From positions 1-42,906 of the forward strand of contig NZ_LQPI01000057.1 in assembly GCF_002101775.1 (NCBI RefSeq): DNA of 42,906 nucleotides. Reading direction: 5' to 3'. Positions within the stretch are counted from its first letter, which is position 1, and each line of letters opens with the position of its first letter. This stretch comes from Mycolicibacter nonchromogenicus (GTDB lineage: Bacteria > Actinomycetota > Actinomycetes > Mycobacteriales > Mycobacteriaceae). Below the pieces are notes generated by a model. The model did no database searches and was not told where the DNA came from. It was given only the letters and a program-made list of their open reading frames with translations. Below, piece after piece: positions 26,601 to 33,823 of this stretch. Position numbers and translations under genes: made by a program.

Positions 26601-27804
26601 CGACGACTTCTCCGACCTCTACGCCGCCGACACCATGCTCGGCGACCGGATCATCGCGCTCAGCAGTGCCGGACCCGAATACGGCGTGCACCTGATGACC
26701 AGCGCTTCAGGCTGGATCCACGGCCAGCGTCAGACGTTGTTGCAGAACTCCGACGTGCGCATCCAGCTACGACTGCAAAATCCGGCCGAGAACGAGATGG
26801 GCACTGCATCGCTCGATGCCCGCGACGCCGCCAAGCGCACGGTGAACCGGCCCGGTTTCGGTCTGACCGAGTCGCTGCACGAGATGCTCATCGGGGTGCC
26901 GGAGCTGGCCGCAGCCGACGGCACCCGCATCGGAACCCGGGAACTGGGGGCGCGGGTCGCCGAGGTCGCGGGGGTGACCAAGCACGCCACGCTCAAGCGA
27001 TTGCCGCCCGCGGTGGCACTGTCGGAGCTCCTGGCCTACGACGTGGCTCAGCGTCCGCCCGCCCAGACTGCCCCGTCGATCGCGTTCATGATCGGCGAGC
27101 AGCACAACCTTCTGCCGGTACCGCTGATGCTGTCCGAACATCCCGGGATGATGATCCTCGGGCGGGCCCTGTGCGGTAAGAGCGCCACCCTGGCCGCGAT
27201 CGGCGAAGCGGTCATGGCGCGGTTCAGTGCAGACGAAGCGCAGATCACCATCGTCGATCCCAAGACCGGGCCACTGCGTGACCTGCAGGGTGCCGACTAC
27301 ATCAACGCGTACGCCTATGACCAGGACGAGATCGACGAGGTACTGACCACGCTGGCTCAGCAGGTTCTGCTGCCCCGGCTGCCCGCCAAGGGCCTGAGCC
27401 AAGAGGAACTGCGCGCGCTCAAGCCTTGGGTGGGGCCGCGTCATTTCGTGTTGGTGGACGACGCGCAGGATCTGCGTCCGGCGCAGATCCATCCGGCCAA
27501 GGCGCCGGTGGGTGCAGCGTTGTGGAAGCTGATGGAACGCGGCCGTCAGATCGGACTGCACGTGTTCGCCACCAGGAACTCGTCCAACTTCGGCCAACTG
27601 GAGATGGACCCCTGGGTCAAGACCCAGCGCGCCGCCAAGGTGCCCACCTTGTTCATGGACAACGACCCGCAGAACAAGGTCAATCGGATGGTGCGGGCAC
27701 AGGCGTTGCCGCCCGGCCGCGGATTACTCGTCAACGATTCCGAGGTGGAAGGCGTGTTGGTCGGGGTGCCATCGTCGATGATCCACAATTTCGAGCAGCA
27801 ATAA
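23641..27804 (+). CDS. eccC2: ESX-2 FtsK/SpoIIIE-type ATPase EccC (single chain)
   Basis: 1387 residues, the motor that recognises substrates and powers secretion. Two transmembrane helices near residues 39-82, then a DUF-type stalk domain and three ATPase domains. Walker A motifs: GTSGSGKS (Lys517), GAKSRGKTT (Lys880) and GRALCGKS (Lys1180); Walker B: LVVIDEYLELF in the first domain, FLVVDDFSDLY and FVLVDDAQDL in the others, where Glu is replaced by Asp, which fits the family rule that only the first ATPase is fully canonical. EccC is split in ESX-1 but fused here, as in ESX-2, -3 and -5. Followed by 102 bp before the PE gene. Confidence 0.97.
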   Translation: MSKRAFVPVRLQVPEPRPVRVAPRAPDALPEREPRNLWVMIGMPALIVALIGTIVMLYVSGVRSLGSGMFPMVGMAGLGMLMFSGRFGRARKISWGEQEKNRRSYLRTLDGERDEIQKAVCAQRRSQELVHSTPQSLGAVIGGPQMWERRRSDVDFLDVRMGVGVQHAPDSVLSVQWPEIPIDEELEPVTGQALRDFILEQRKIRDIAKVVNLRSRPGFSFIGEDLDAVRSLLRSMLSGLAVFHNPLDIKLMVVTRHPELWSWMVWLPHNQHDELFDACGWRRLVFTSPTELEATLGADLHMKGKRGAWRAPSSPSPTTMGSALETGTDGHDLGPHWVIVDDNTGSPEAWESVVGRVGKEGITVLRVASRPGAGVGFAREEIFEVIGQPAHRGTDPAARPMLRAGGKFFAHADQLSVPRAYRYARAMARWSPTASVDVADAGSGAVELLRALGIDDARELNVDRLWAERRSRGDERWAEIPVGAKPNGELQNVVLRAKDFGGFGFHSVVIGTSGSGKSEFFLSLVYGIALTHSPETFNVIFVDMKFESAAQDILGIPHVSAALSNLGKDERHLAERMRRAIDGEIARRYRLFNSVGARDANDYEEIRLAGRDLEPVPILLVVIDEYLELFQNHPKWIDLIIHIGQEGRGANVFFMLGGQRLDLSSLQKVKSNIAFRVALRAESGDDSREVIGSDAAYHLPSKENGFGLLKVGPRDLDPFRCFYLSAPFVVPKRKTSTAKTFDMTLTKPRLYTWQYQPLDEADAQALQDISATDAEPDEFLLHADGFKKKKIVDVLRESLIAADRKAPHLPWLPPLEVSEPVDELVARYRGKPWDIDYGRNPGLVWPLAVKDIPEDAQQLVHCVDVLRSNVMVVGAKSRGKTTTLMTLMCSAALMYSPARLTFFCVGGATLGYAETLPHVADIVSPADREGVERTVATMAALISARQDSFRRDKIDINEFRARRFGSGEDGLAGTDPNDPYGDVFLVVDDFSDLYAADTMLGDRIIALSSAGPEYGVHLMTSASGWIHGQRQTLLQNSDVRIQLRLQNPAENEMGTASLDARDAAKRTVNRPGFGLTESLHEMLIGVPELAAADGTRIGTRELGARVAEVAGVTKHATLKRLPPAVALSELLAYDVAQRPPAQTAPSIAFMIGEQHNLLPVPLMLSEHPGMMILGRALCGKSATLAAIGEAVMARFSADEAQITIVDPKTGPLRDLQGADYINAYAYDQDEIDEVLTTLAQQVLLPRLPAKGLSQEELRALKPWVGPRHFVLVDDAQDLRPAQIHPAKAPVGAALWKLMERGRQIGLHVFATRNSSNFGQLEMDPWVKTQRAAKVPTLFMDNDPQNKVNRMVRAQALPPGRGLLVNDSEVEGVLVGVPSSMIHNFEQQ

Positions 27805-27906
27805 CCGGTATTTACTTTATGAAGTGACGGCGGCCGCATATCGGTTTACGATCGATCCGACCTGCCAACGTCGGCATATCGACGATGCGGCATCGGGGAG
27901 GAAATC

Positions 27907-28209
27907 ATGTTCTCTGTAGAACCGGAAGCGGTCCTGGCGTCTTCGGGGGTCGAAGCGGAAATCACCGCAGAAACAGCGGCGGCCGCCTCCGCGGCCAGCC
28001 CGGCCCTGTTGGGCGTTCTACCTATGGGCAACGACCCGGACTCCATCGCTTTCCAGGCCGCATTGCTGGCATCCGGTACGCAATACCTGGGTATCGTCGC
28101 CGAGCATTCGGCGCAGCGCGGGCTGTTCTCCGGTGCACAGGCCACCGCCTCCGGTGTCTACGGCGCCACCGAGGCGCTGCGATCCGCCGCCGTCGCACTG
28201 GGCGGCTAA
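27907..28209 (+). CDS. PE-family protein, PE36-like
   Basis: 100 residues. The N-terminus MFSVEPEAVLASSG has Pro-Glu at 6-7; the rest is an Ala-rich two-helix hairpin with YGATE (Tyr85-Glu89), the YxxxD/E type VII export motif, near the C-terminus. It sits where PE36 sits in ESX-2. Strong ribosome site GGGGAGGAA ends four bases before ATG. It would pair with the PPE protein encoded 3 bp downstream and be bound by EspG2. The 102-bp gap upstream is AT-rich and may hold a promoter (TACGAT near 27847). Confidence 0.88.
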   Translation: MFSVEPEAVLASSGVEAEITAETAAAASAASPALLGVLPMGNDPDSIAFQAALLASGTQYLGIVAEHSAQRGLFSGAQATASGVYGATEALRSAAVALGG

Positions 28210-28212
28210 TCA

Positions 28213-29394
28213 GTGGCTGACCCGGGGTGGGCCGCCCGCACGCCGGAGACCAACGACATGTTGATCAAGTCCGGCGCGGGCGTCGCGACCATGCTGACCA
28301 ATGGGGCGGCATGGACATCCCTGGGGGTGGCCCACCACGCGTCGGGAATCGCTTCGGCCGTCAACACCGCCCTGACCTCTATCGGATGGATCGGCGCCGG
28401 ATCGGAGGGATCGGTCCTCAACGCAACCCTGTTGAACGTGGCGCTCCACGGTCTGGCGGGCTGGGTGGATGTCAAGGCACCTGTCGTCGCCACAGCGGTC
28501 GAGGCCTACCAGCTGGCCTACAGCAGCATGCGCACCACCCAGGAGTGCGAGGAGAACCGGTTCGAGACGGCCACCGACTACGGCATCAATCCGTCGGTAT
28601 TGGGGGCCTTGACGCCGCGCATCACGTCGCTCGAGTTCGAGTATTACGGCCTGTTCTGGCCAAACAACGCCGCGGTGGGCGCGTCCTACGGTGCGGTGCT
28701 GACCGCGCTCATCTCCAGCCTGACGGTTCCCCCACCGGTGGCCGGAATGGGCGCTTCGCCGGCGGCCCCCGCCGCTGCCGCCAGCGCGGTCGGTGAGGCG
28801 ACGTCGCAGGTCGCGGCCGGCGGCGCCATGCGCGCCGCCCACACCGGTACCTCGACCGCGAGCAACGCCGCCGGGCAGGGCGCCAACGCAGCGCAGGGTA
28901 TGGGCGGGCAGATGAGTTCGATGCTGGGTCCGGTCCAGCAGATCGGTTCGACACTGACGCAGGCGCCACAGTCACTGATGCAGATGCCGCAGTCGCTGAT
29001 GAGCCCGATGCAGTCGCTGATGGGCATGTTCATGAATCCGAGCATGCTGGGCGGCGCTCTCAATCCGGGCGGGACCGGTGGGGCCACGGCCACGCTGGCC
29101 AATGCGACGTCAGCGCCAGGTGCAGGCGCCTTCGGCGGTGGCGGATCGGGCGCGCCGCTCTCGGCTTTCACCCGACCCGTGAGCGCGTTCGATTCCGCCG
29201 GCGGCCGCCCGGTTGGTTTGCGGCCCAGCAGCGCACTGGGCTCCGTCGAGTCCCAACGGGTGACGTCCACCGGCGGTGGCGGCATGGGCGGCATGCCCGT
29301 GGCAGCCCACGGCGCGGGGTCGGGCGGGAAGGGCCAAGGCGCCCGGTCCTCCGACCGAACCAACACCGTAAGAGTTGTCGACGACCGGGCTTGA
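28213..29394 (+). CDS. PPE-family protein, PPE69-like
   Basis: 393 residues. The N-terminus (PGWAARTPETNDMLIKSG) carries TPE where other PPE proteins have PPE, and the helical domain has the WxG-like WPNNAAVGASYG segment; after residue 180 the chain is Ala/Gly/Met/Gln-rich and ends RTNTVRVVDDRA. As I recall it, Mtb PPE69 shares this opening and this ending, so I take it as the orthologue. GTG start at 28213 just after the PE stop, translationally coupled. Substrate partner of the PE protein. Confidence 0.92.
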   Translation: MADPGWAARTPETNDMLIKSGAGVATMLTNGAAWTSLGVAHHASGIASAVNTALTSIGWIGAGSEGSVLNATLLNVALHGLAGWVDVKAPVVATAVEAYQLAYSSMRTTQECEENRFETATDYGINPSVLGALTPRITSLEFEYYGLFWPNNAAVGASYGAVLTALISSLTVPPPVAGMGASPAAPAAAASAVGEATSQVAAGGAMRAAHTGTSTASNAAGQGANAAQGMGGQMSSMLGPVQQIGSTLTQAPQSLMQMPQSLMSPMQSLMGMFMNPSMLGGALNPGGTGGATATLANATSAPGAGAFGGGGSGAPLSAFTRPVSAFDSAGGRPVGLRPSSALGSVESQRVTSTGGGGMGGMPVAAHGAGSGGKGQGARSSDRTNTVRVVDDRA

Positions 29395-29481
29395 CCTGGA
29401 AGTTTGCTGAATGCAGGGTGAATCGACACATCCGAAAGGAGCAAATACACTACCGCCAGCCACATCCCGCCAAACCAGGGG

Positions 29482-29496
29482 GGTTGTTTTACAACC
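29482..29496 (+). promoter_or_regulatory. Small hairpin abutting the esxD ribosome site
   Basis: GGTTGT-TTT-ACAACC, a perfect 6-bp stem with a three-base loop, ends right before GAGGAGGAA, the esxD ribosome site. The rest of the 114-bp gap from the PPE gene shows an extra AAAGGAG (29440 region) without a start codon. A translational or stability role for the esx message is a guess. Confidence 0.4.
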
Positions 29497-29508
29497 GAGG
29501 AGGAACCG

Positions 29509-29826
29509 ATGGCAGCCATTGTCGTCACGCCCGAACTGATGCGGAACACCGCGTCAAAGTTGTCGCAGCACATCGAACACGCGCAGGCCATCGCCAACCA
29601 GTACCTGGCCGACCACGAGAACATCCTGGGCGCTGGAACGTGGGACGGTGGCGGCTCCCGGGCGTCGTATGCCACCGCCGCGCAGATTCACGATGACGTA
29701 CAGAAGGTCCTCACCGGCGGCCACCGGCTGACCGAGGGGCTCAACCAGGCCGCTGCCCTGATGGAGTCGCACGAATCCCACTCCGAGCACGCCTTCCACT
29801 CACTCTTCGGCGGACAGTCCGCCTAA
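29509..29826 (+). CDS. esxD: WXG100 protein EsxD
   Basis: 105 residues. The WXG turn is WDG at 45-47, between two helices (to residue 40 and from about 53). TPELMRNTASKL, YLADHENIL and KVLTGGHRLTEGLNQAAALMESHE agree with my memory of EsxD of Mtb ESX-2, including length (107). Forms a heterodimer with the EsxC protein encoded 36 bp downstream and is exported by ESX-2 (family knowledge). ATG behind the strongest ribosome site of the operon (GAGGAGGAA). Confidence 0.93.
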   Translation: MAAIVVTPELMRNTASKLSQHIEHAQAIANQYLADHENILGAGTWDGGGSRASYATAAQIHDDVQKVLTGGHRLTEGLNQAAALMESHESHSEHAFHSLFGGQSA

Positions 29827-29862
29827 CCCTCGACCCCAGCTCTCGAAAGGACACCGATCCCC

Positions 29863-30156
29863 ATGGCAGACAGTGGCGGTATCACCTACAACCCCGGCCC
29901 CGTCTCCGATCACGCCCACAGCGTGGTCAGCAGCGCCGGCACCCTCGACCAGATCCACCAGGACGCCCACCAGCTCACCCAGATGCTGACCGAGTACTTC
30001 GCCGGCCACGGTGCCACCGGCTTCTTCGAAGCCCAGGCCCAGATGCTGTCCGGGCTGCAGGGCCTGATCGAAACCATCGGTCAGCACGGCTCCACGATCG
30101 GCTCTGTACTGGAAGGGGCCATTTCGACCGACAAGACGATCCAATCGCTTTTCTGA
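29863..30156 (+). CDS. esxC: WXG100-like protein EsxC
   Basis: 97 residues. The WXG position is replaced by HGATGFF (AGHGATGFFEAQAQMLSGL), as in the other ESX-2 EsxC proteins; helices lie on either side. The long motif MLSGLQGLIETIGQHG matches EsxC as I recall it. Acts as the partner of EsxD in the secreted heterodimer. AAAGGA lies 12 bases before ATG. A strong hairpin follows 20 bp after the stop. Confidence 0.93.
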   Translation: MADSGGITYNPGPVSDHAHSVVSSAGTLDQIHQDAHQLTQMLTEYFAGHGATGFFEAQAQMLSGLQGLIETIGQHGSTIGSVLEGAISTDKTIQSLF

Positions 30157-30176
30157 TCGGCTTGATCATCACGGAG

Positions 30177-30214
30177 GTGGGGTGTCTGCGCGAGCGGCGC
30201 AGATACCCCACTTT
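30177..30214 (+). terminator. Strong hairpin between esxC and espG2
   Basis: GTGGGGTGTCTGCGC (30177-30191) pairs with GCGCAGATACCCCAC (30197-30211): 15 bp with a single G-U pair and a five-base loop, followed by TTT. It lies in the 103-bp gap between esxC and espG2. The short T run fits the U-poor terminators of mycobacteria; partial termination or a 3' end that protects the esx message would explain more substrate than machinery mRNA. Both readings are inference. Confidence 0.6.
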
Positions 30215-30259
30215 CCGCGTCAGGCCGACTACGGCGACCACAGGTGAGACGAGGGTGAC

Positions 30260-31108
30260 GTGCTGACTACGACGCTCGACGGACTGTGGGTGCTGCAGGC
30301 GGTCACCGGGATCGAGACACTCTGCCCCGAACTGGGCCTCCGCCCCCTGCTGCCCCGTCTCGACACTGCCGAGCGTGCGCTGCGGCACCCCATCGCCGAG
30401 GAACTGACCGAGATCGGCGTACTCGACGACCAGTGCGAAGTGGACCCCATGGTCCGGGAATGGCTGACCGTGATCATGCGTCGCGACATCGCGCTGATGC
30501 TGAACCTGCACTTCCCCGGGCGGCCCAGCGGCGACCCCCAGTTCATGACCCGCGTCTCGATCAGCCGCTTCGCCTCCTGGTGGGTGGTGCTCGAACGCCA
30601 TGACCAAGAGGTGCGCCTGTATCCCGCCGGCAGTGCGAGCGACCCGGGCGCCGCGGGCGATCTGGTGGTGGGCCAGATCGAGCGGCTATGCGGGGTCACC
30701 GACGCAGCCCAGCTGCGTCCAGTCACCCTGGACACCAAGCAGCTGCTCGAGCGCGTCCATGACCAGGACAGTCTCCGCCAGTACCTGACGGCGCAGCGTC
30801 TCGACGTCGACCAACAACAGGTCGTAGCGCTGGCCGCCGACCCGGAGCTTTCTGGACAGGCCAACGTCGTCGCGATCCAGCCGGGCGCCGGCCCCGAGGA
30901 GCTGGCGCGGATGGCTATTGCGGACACCGCGGTGCTGATCTCGGACACTCCGTCGGGCCGCGTCTGCGTGGAGAACGTCGACACCGGCGGCCGTCGCTAC
31001 CAGATCATCTCCCCCGGCACGCGTGGCAACGTCGCCGACGCCATCCTGCGACTCATCGCTCGACTTCCGGCGGGCGCGGACTGGCATTCACATAGGCGGG
31101 TTGTGTGA
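30260..31108 (+). CDS. espG2: ESX chaperone EspG
   Basis: 282 residues of the EspG family, cytosolic chaperones that bind the tip of the PPE protein of a PE/PPE pair before export. Seen: opening TTLDGLWVLQAVTGIETLCPELGLRP, an internal WLTVIMRRDIALML helix, and the typical C-terminal block GTRGNVADAILRLIARL after VDTGGRRYQIIS. GTG start at 30260; the upstream GAGGGTG is a moderate ribosome site. Its place after esxC is that of espG2. Confidence 0.93.
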   Translation: MLTTTLDGLWVLQAVTGIETLCPELGLRPLLPRLDTAERALRHPIAEELTEIGVLDDQCEVDPMVREWLTVIMRRDIALMLNLHFPGRPSGDPQFMTRVSISRFASWWVVLERHDQEVRLYPAGSASDPGAAGDLVVGQIERLCGVTDAAQLRPVTLDTKQLLERVHDQDSLRQYLTAQRLDVDQQQVVALAADPELSGQANVVAIQPGAGPEELARMAIADTAVLISDTPSGRVCVENVDTGGRRYQIISPGTRGNVADAILRLIARLPAGADWHSHRRVV

Positions 31109-31189
31109 CAGTGAATTCACATCTTCACCATTACTGTGCAATATCAACAATCATCAGAAATATTGCAAACGCCGAATCAGCAGCCGTGT

Positions 31190-31195
31190 TAACAT
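31190..31195 (+). promoter_or_regulatory. Internal AT-rich promoter before the MinD-like gene
   Basis: TAACAT, seven bases before the GTG at 31203, sits at the end of an AT-rich run (about 31110-31200) between espG2 and the next gene. No ribosome binding site precedes the GTG, which fits a leaderless message. It probably gives the downstream half of the operon (MinD-like to eccA2) its own transcription start. Confidence 0.5.
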
Positions 31196-31202
31196 CACTC
31201 TC

Positions 31203-32219
31203 GTGACGAGCCCATGGAATAACTCGAATATGCCAGACGAAGGCTCGTCCGGGCGGTGGGATCCTGCATCCAGCCACCGCTACCGCGATTCCGTATCGGA
31301 TTCCATGCGCATTTCCGACCTGGCGACCCCCCGCAAGATTCCGCCGGGCTCGGGCTGGCGCAAACTGGTCTATGCCGTGTCGGCGAAAGTCATAAATCCC
31401 GGCGAATCTCCGCGCGAACGGCATTACCGCGATCTGCGTAATAGAATTCGTCGCCATATCCGGCGTCAGTACGTGATCACCTTGGTGTCCGGAAAGGGCG
31501 GCACCGGGGTGACGACGATGACCGCCGCTATCGGCAGCGTGTTCCGCGAATGCCGACCGGAAAATGTCATCGCGATTGACGCCGTCCCGAGCTTCGGGAC
31601 CCTGTCCGATCGCATCGACGAACACCCGCCGGGCGACTACTCGGCCGTCCTGAGCGACACCGACGTGCAGGGCTATTCCGATATCCGCGAACACCTGGGA
31701 CAAAACGCCATCGGCCTCGACGTCCTCGCCGGAAACCGCACCTCGGATCAGCTGCGGCCGCTGGTTCCAGCCATGTTCAGCGGGGTGCTGTCGCGGTTGC
31801 GGCGGACCCACAACGTGATCCTGATCGATACCGCGGCAGACCTGGAGCACCCGGCCATGAAACCGGTGCTGGAGAACACCGACACGCTGGTCTTCGTCTC
31901 CGGCATCACCGCGGACCAGTCCCGGCCGGTGTTGCGGGCGGTGGACTACCTCGCCTCGCAGGGCTACCACGAACTGGTGTCCCGGTCCACGGTGATCCTC
32001 AACCACCCCGCGCCGGGTGGGGACAACGCCGCGGTGGCCTATCTGACCGAGCGGTTCAGCAAGACCGGCGCCACGGTGGAGGTCATGCCGTATGACGCAC
32101 ATCTGGCGAAGGGCGGAATCATCGACGTCCAAAACGAGGTGAAGAAAAAAGCCCGGTTGCGGTTATTTGAAATAACCGCCGGTCTGGCCGACAAGTTCGT
32201 GCCCGACACCGAAAGGTAA
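31203..32219 (+). CDS. MinD/ParA-like protein with altered P-loop
   Basis: 338 residues, close to Rv3888c of Mtb ESX-2 (341), which has the same position. Basic N-terminal segment of about 90 residues, then the deviant Walker [12 protein letters not shown]: the signature Lys98 is there but the P-loop Lys of GKT is Val103. Downstream [15 protein letters not shown] (switch II), and VILNHPAP. It resembles EspI of ESX-1 in fold type and may be a regulator that binds ATP weakly or not at all. GTG at 31203 preferred on the -10 spacing; ATG at 31230 is an alternative. eccD2 follows 2 bp later. Confidence 0.85.
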   Translation: MTSPWNNSNMPDEGSSGRWDPASSHRYRDSVSDSMRISDLATPRKIPPGSGWRKLVYAVSAKVINPGESPRERHYRDLRNRIRRHIRRQYVITLVSGKGGTGVTTMTAAIGSVFRECRPENVIAIDAVPSFGTLSDRIDEHPPGDYSAVLSDTDVQGYSDIREHLGQNAIGLDVLAGNRTSDQLRPLVPAMFSGVLSRLRRTHNVILIDTAADLEHPAMKPVLENTDTLVFVSGITADQSRPVLRAVDYLASQGYHELVSRSTVILNHPAPGGDNAAVAYLTERFSKTGATVEVMPYDAHLAKGGIIDVQNEVKKKARLRLFEITAGLADKFVPDTER

Positions 32220-32221
32220 GC

Positions 32222-33823
32222 ATGGTGACCTCTCCGACACCAGCTAAAGTCGCGTTTCCGGCACGCTGTGCGGTGAGTATCGCCTATGACAAACATCTCG
32301 TATCGCAGGTCTTTCCGGCCGGTATCCCGGTGGAGGAATTCTTCGAGGGAATGGTCGAGCTGCTCGACGAGGACCTGCACCACCACGGTTTCGACGGGGT
32401 AGCTCTTCCCCCGGGCGGCTACGAACTGCACAAAGTCAACGGTGTCCGGCTGGATATCACCCGCAGCCTTGACGACCTGGGTGTCCAGGACGGCGACACC
32501 CTTGTTCTGGTCCCAGCCGTGGGCGGCGACTCCTTCGAGCCGCAGTTCGAATCGCTGTCGAGCGCTCTGGCCGCCACGGCCCGCCGGCTGGGCACCCAAC
32601 CCGAGATCAAATGCCAGGAGTGTGGGCACAAAGCCGACGAGCAGACGGTGGCCCGGCTACTCAACGTCAAAGTCGACCGGATGTTCGCTCCAGTCACCGC
32701 GTTGACCGCCGCGCACACCGCGATCGGGCTGCTTGCCATGGCGGTGGTCGTGCTGTCGACGCTGGCGGTTCGGGCCCGGACCTTCAGCGACAGTTGGCCA
32801 CCCGCGGCGGTCCTGGCCGGCCTCGGCGGACTGCTGGCGCTGGGTGCCACGGTGATCCGACGGAACTGGCCATCACGCAACGACTTGTTCAGCGGATTCG
32901 GCTGGTTGGCCGTGCTGGCGCTGTCCTCCGCTGCGCTGTGCGCGGCACCCGGCGCCCTGGGCGCGCCCCACCTGCTGATCGCAGTGACGGTCCTGGGGTT
33001 GGGCGCGCTCGGCCTGAGCGTGCTGCTGCGCTCGCAGACCGCCGTGGCAACCGCGGTGGTCACCGCCGCCGGAATCGGCGGGACGGTGGCGGCAGTGCGG
33101 ATGTGGCATCCGGTGTCCCCGCAGGTGATCGGTATCTGCATGCTGTTGGGTCTGCTGATCCTGTTGCGTATGTCGCCGACGATCGCGCTGTGGGTGGCGC
33201 GGGTGCGGCCGCCGTACTTCGGATCGATCACCGGCAGGGACCTATTCGCTCGCCGCGCCAACATGCCTATCGATACGGTCTCTCCGGTCAGTCCGGAAGA
33301 CGGCGAGGACGACGAGGACGACCTGGTCGACATCTCTGCCCGTGGCGCCGCGATCGCGGCCTCGGCCCGCCTGATCAACGCGGTGCAGGTCGGGATGTGT
33401 GTCGCCGTCGCGACGGCGCTGCCGATCGCGGTCTGGATGGTGTTGGAACCGAGCGGGGCCCGGCCGCGTGGGGCAGTGGCTCTGTGCGGTCTGGTGGCGG
33501 GCCTGTTCATCACCCAGGGCCGCGGCTTCGCCGGCCGCGTCCAAGCGATCGCCCTGGTGGGCGGGGCATGCGCGGCCGTGCTGACCGGAATCGTGAAATA
33601 CGCACTGGCGAGCCCGGGCGACACCGCCGCCGGGTTCTTGTGGCCGGCCGCTGCCGTCGTGGTATTCGCCGGGCTCGGGGTGGCTGCCGGCCTGTTGGTC
33701 CCTGAGACCAGGTTCGTGCCCTGGATCCGACTGGCCGTCGAATGGCTCGAGGTCCTCGCGTTCATTGTGGTTGGGGTTCTTGGCGCTTGGCTGGGAGGAC
33801 TGTTCGTGTGGGTGCGCAACTGA
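32222..33823 (+). CDS. eccD2: ESX-2 channel subunit EccD
   Basis: 533 residues. EccD forms the membrane pore scaffold: an N-terminal ubiquitin-like domain (about 12-100; [19 protein letters not shown] and [16 protein letters not shown]), then about 11 transmembrane helices from residue 155 to the end. Between them a CQEC motif (131-134) is visible and may be structural or zinc-binding. ATG start two bases after the preceding stop; its end overlaps mycP2 by 16 bp, so translation is coupled. Confidence 0.95.
   Translation: MVTSPTPAKVAFPARCAVSIAYDKHLVSQVFPAGIPVEEFFEGMVELLDEDLHHHGFDGVALPPGGYELHKVNGVRLDITRSLDDLGVQDGDTLVLVPAVGGDSFEPQFESLSSALAATARRLGTQPEIKCQECGHKADEQTVARLLNVKVDRMFAPVTALTAAHTAIGLLAMAVVVLSTLAVRARTFSDSWPPAAVLAGLGGLLALGATVIRRNWPSRNDLFSGFGWLAVLALSSAALCAAPGALGAPHLLIAVTVLGLGALGLSVLLRSQTAVATAVVTAAGIGGTVAAVRMWHPVSPQVIGICMLLGLLILLRMSPTIALWVARVRPPYFGSITGRDLFARRANMPIDTVSPVSPEDGEDDEDDLVDISARGAAIAASARLINAVQVGMCVAVATALPIAVWMVLEPSGARPRGAVALCGLVAGLFITQGRGFAGRVQAIALVGGACAAVLTGIVKYALASPGDTAAGFLWPAAAVVVFAGLGVAAGLLVPETRFVPWIRLAVEWLEVLAFIVVGVLGAWLGGLFVWVRN

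Noticed and set aside
23641..27804. A split or frameshifted eccC (Ca/Cb)
   Set aside because: The frame is continuous over 1387 codons with all three ATPase domains in order; fused EccC is normal outside ESX-1.
30177..30214. A tRNA or small RNA gene at the esxC-espG2 hairpin
   Set aside because: A single stem-loop with no cloverleaf and no separate promoter.
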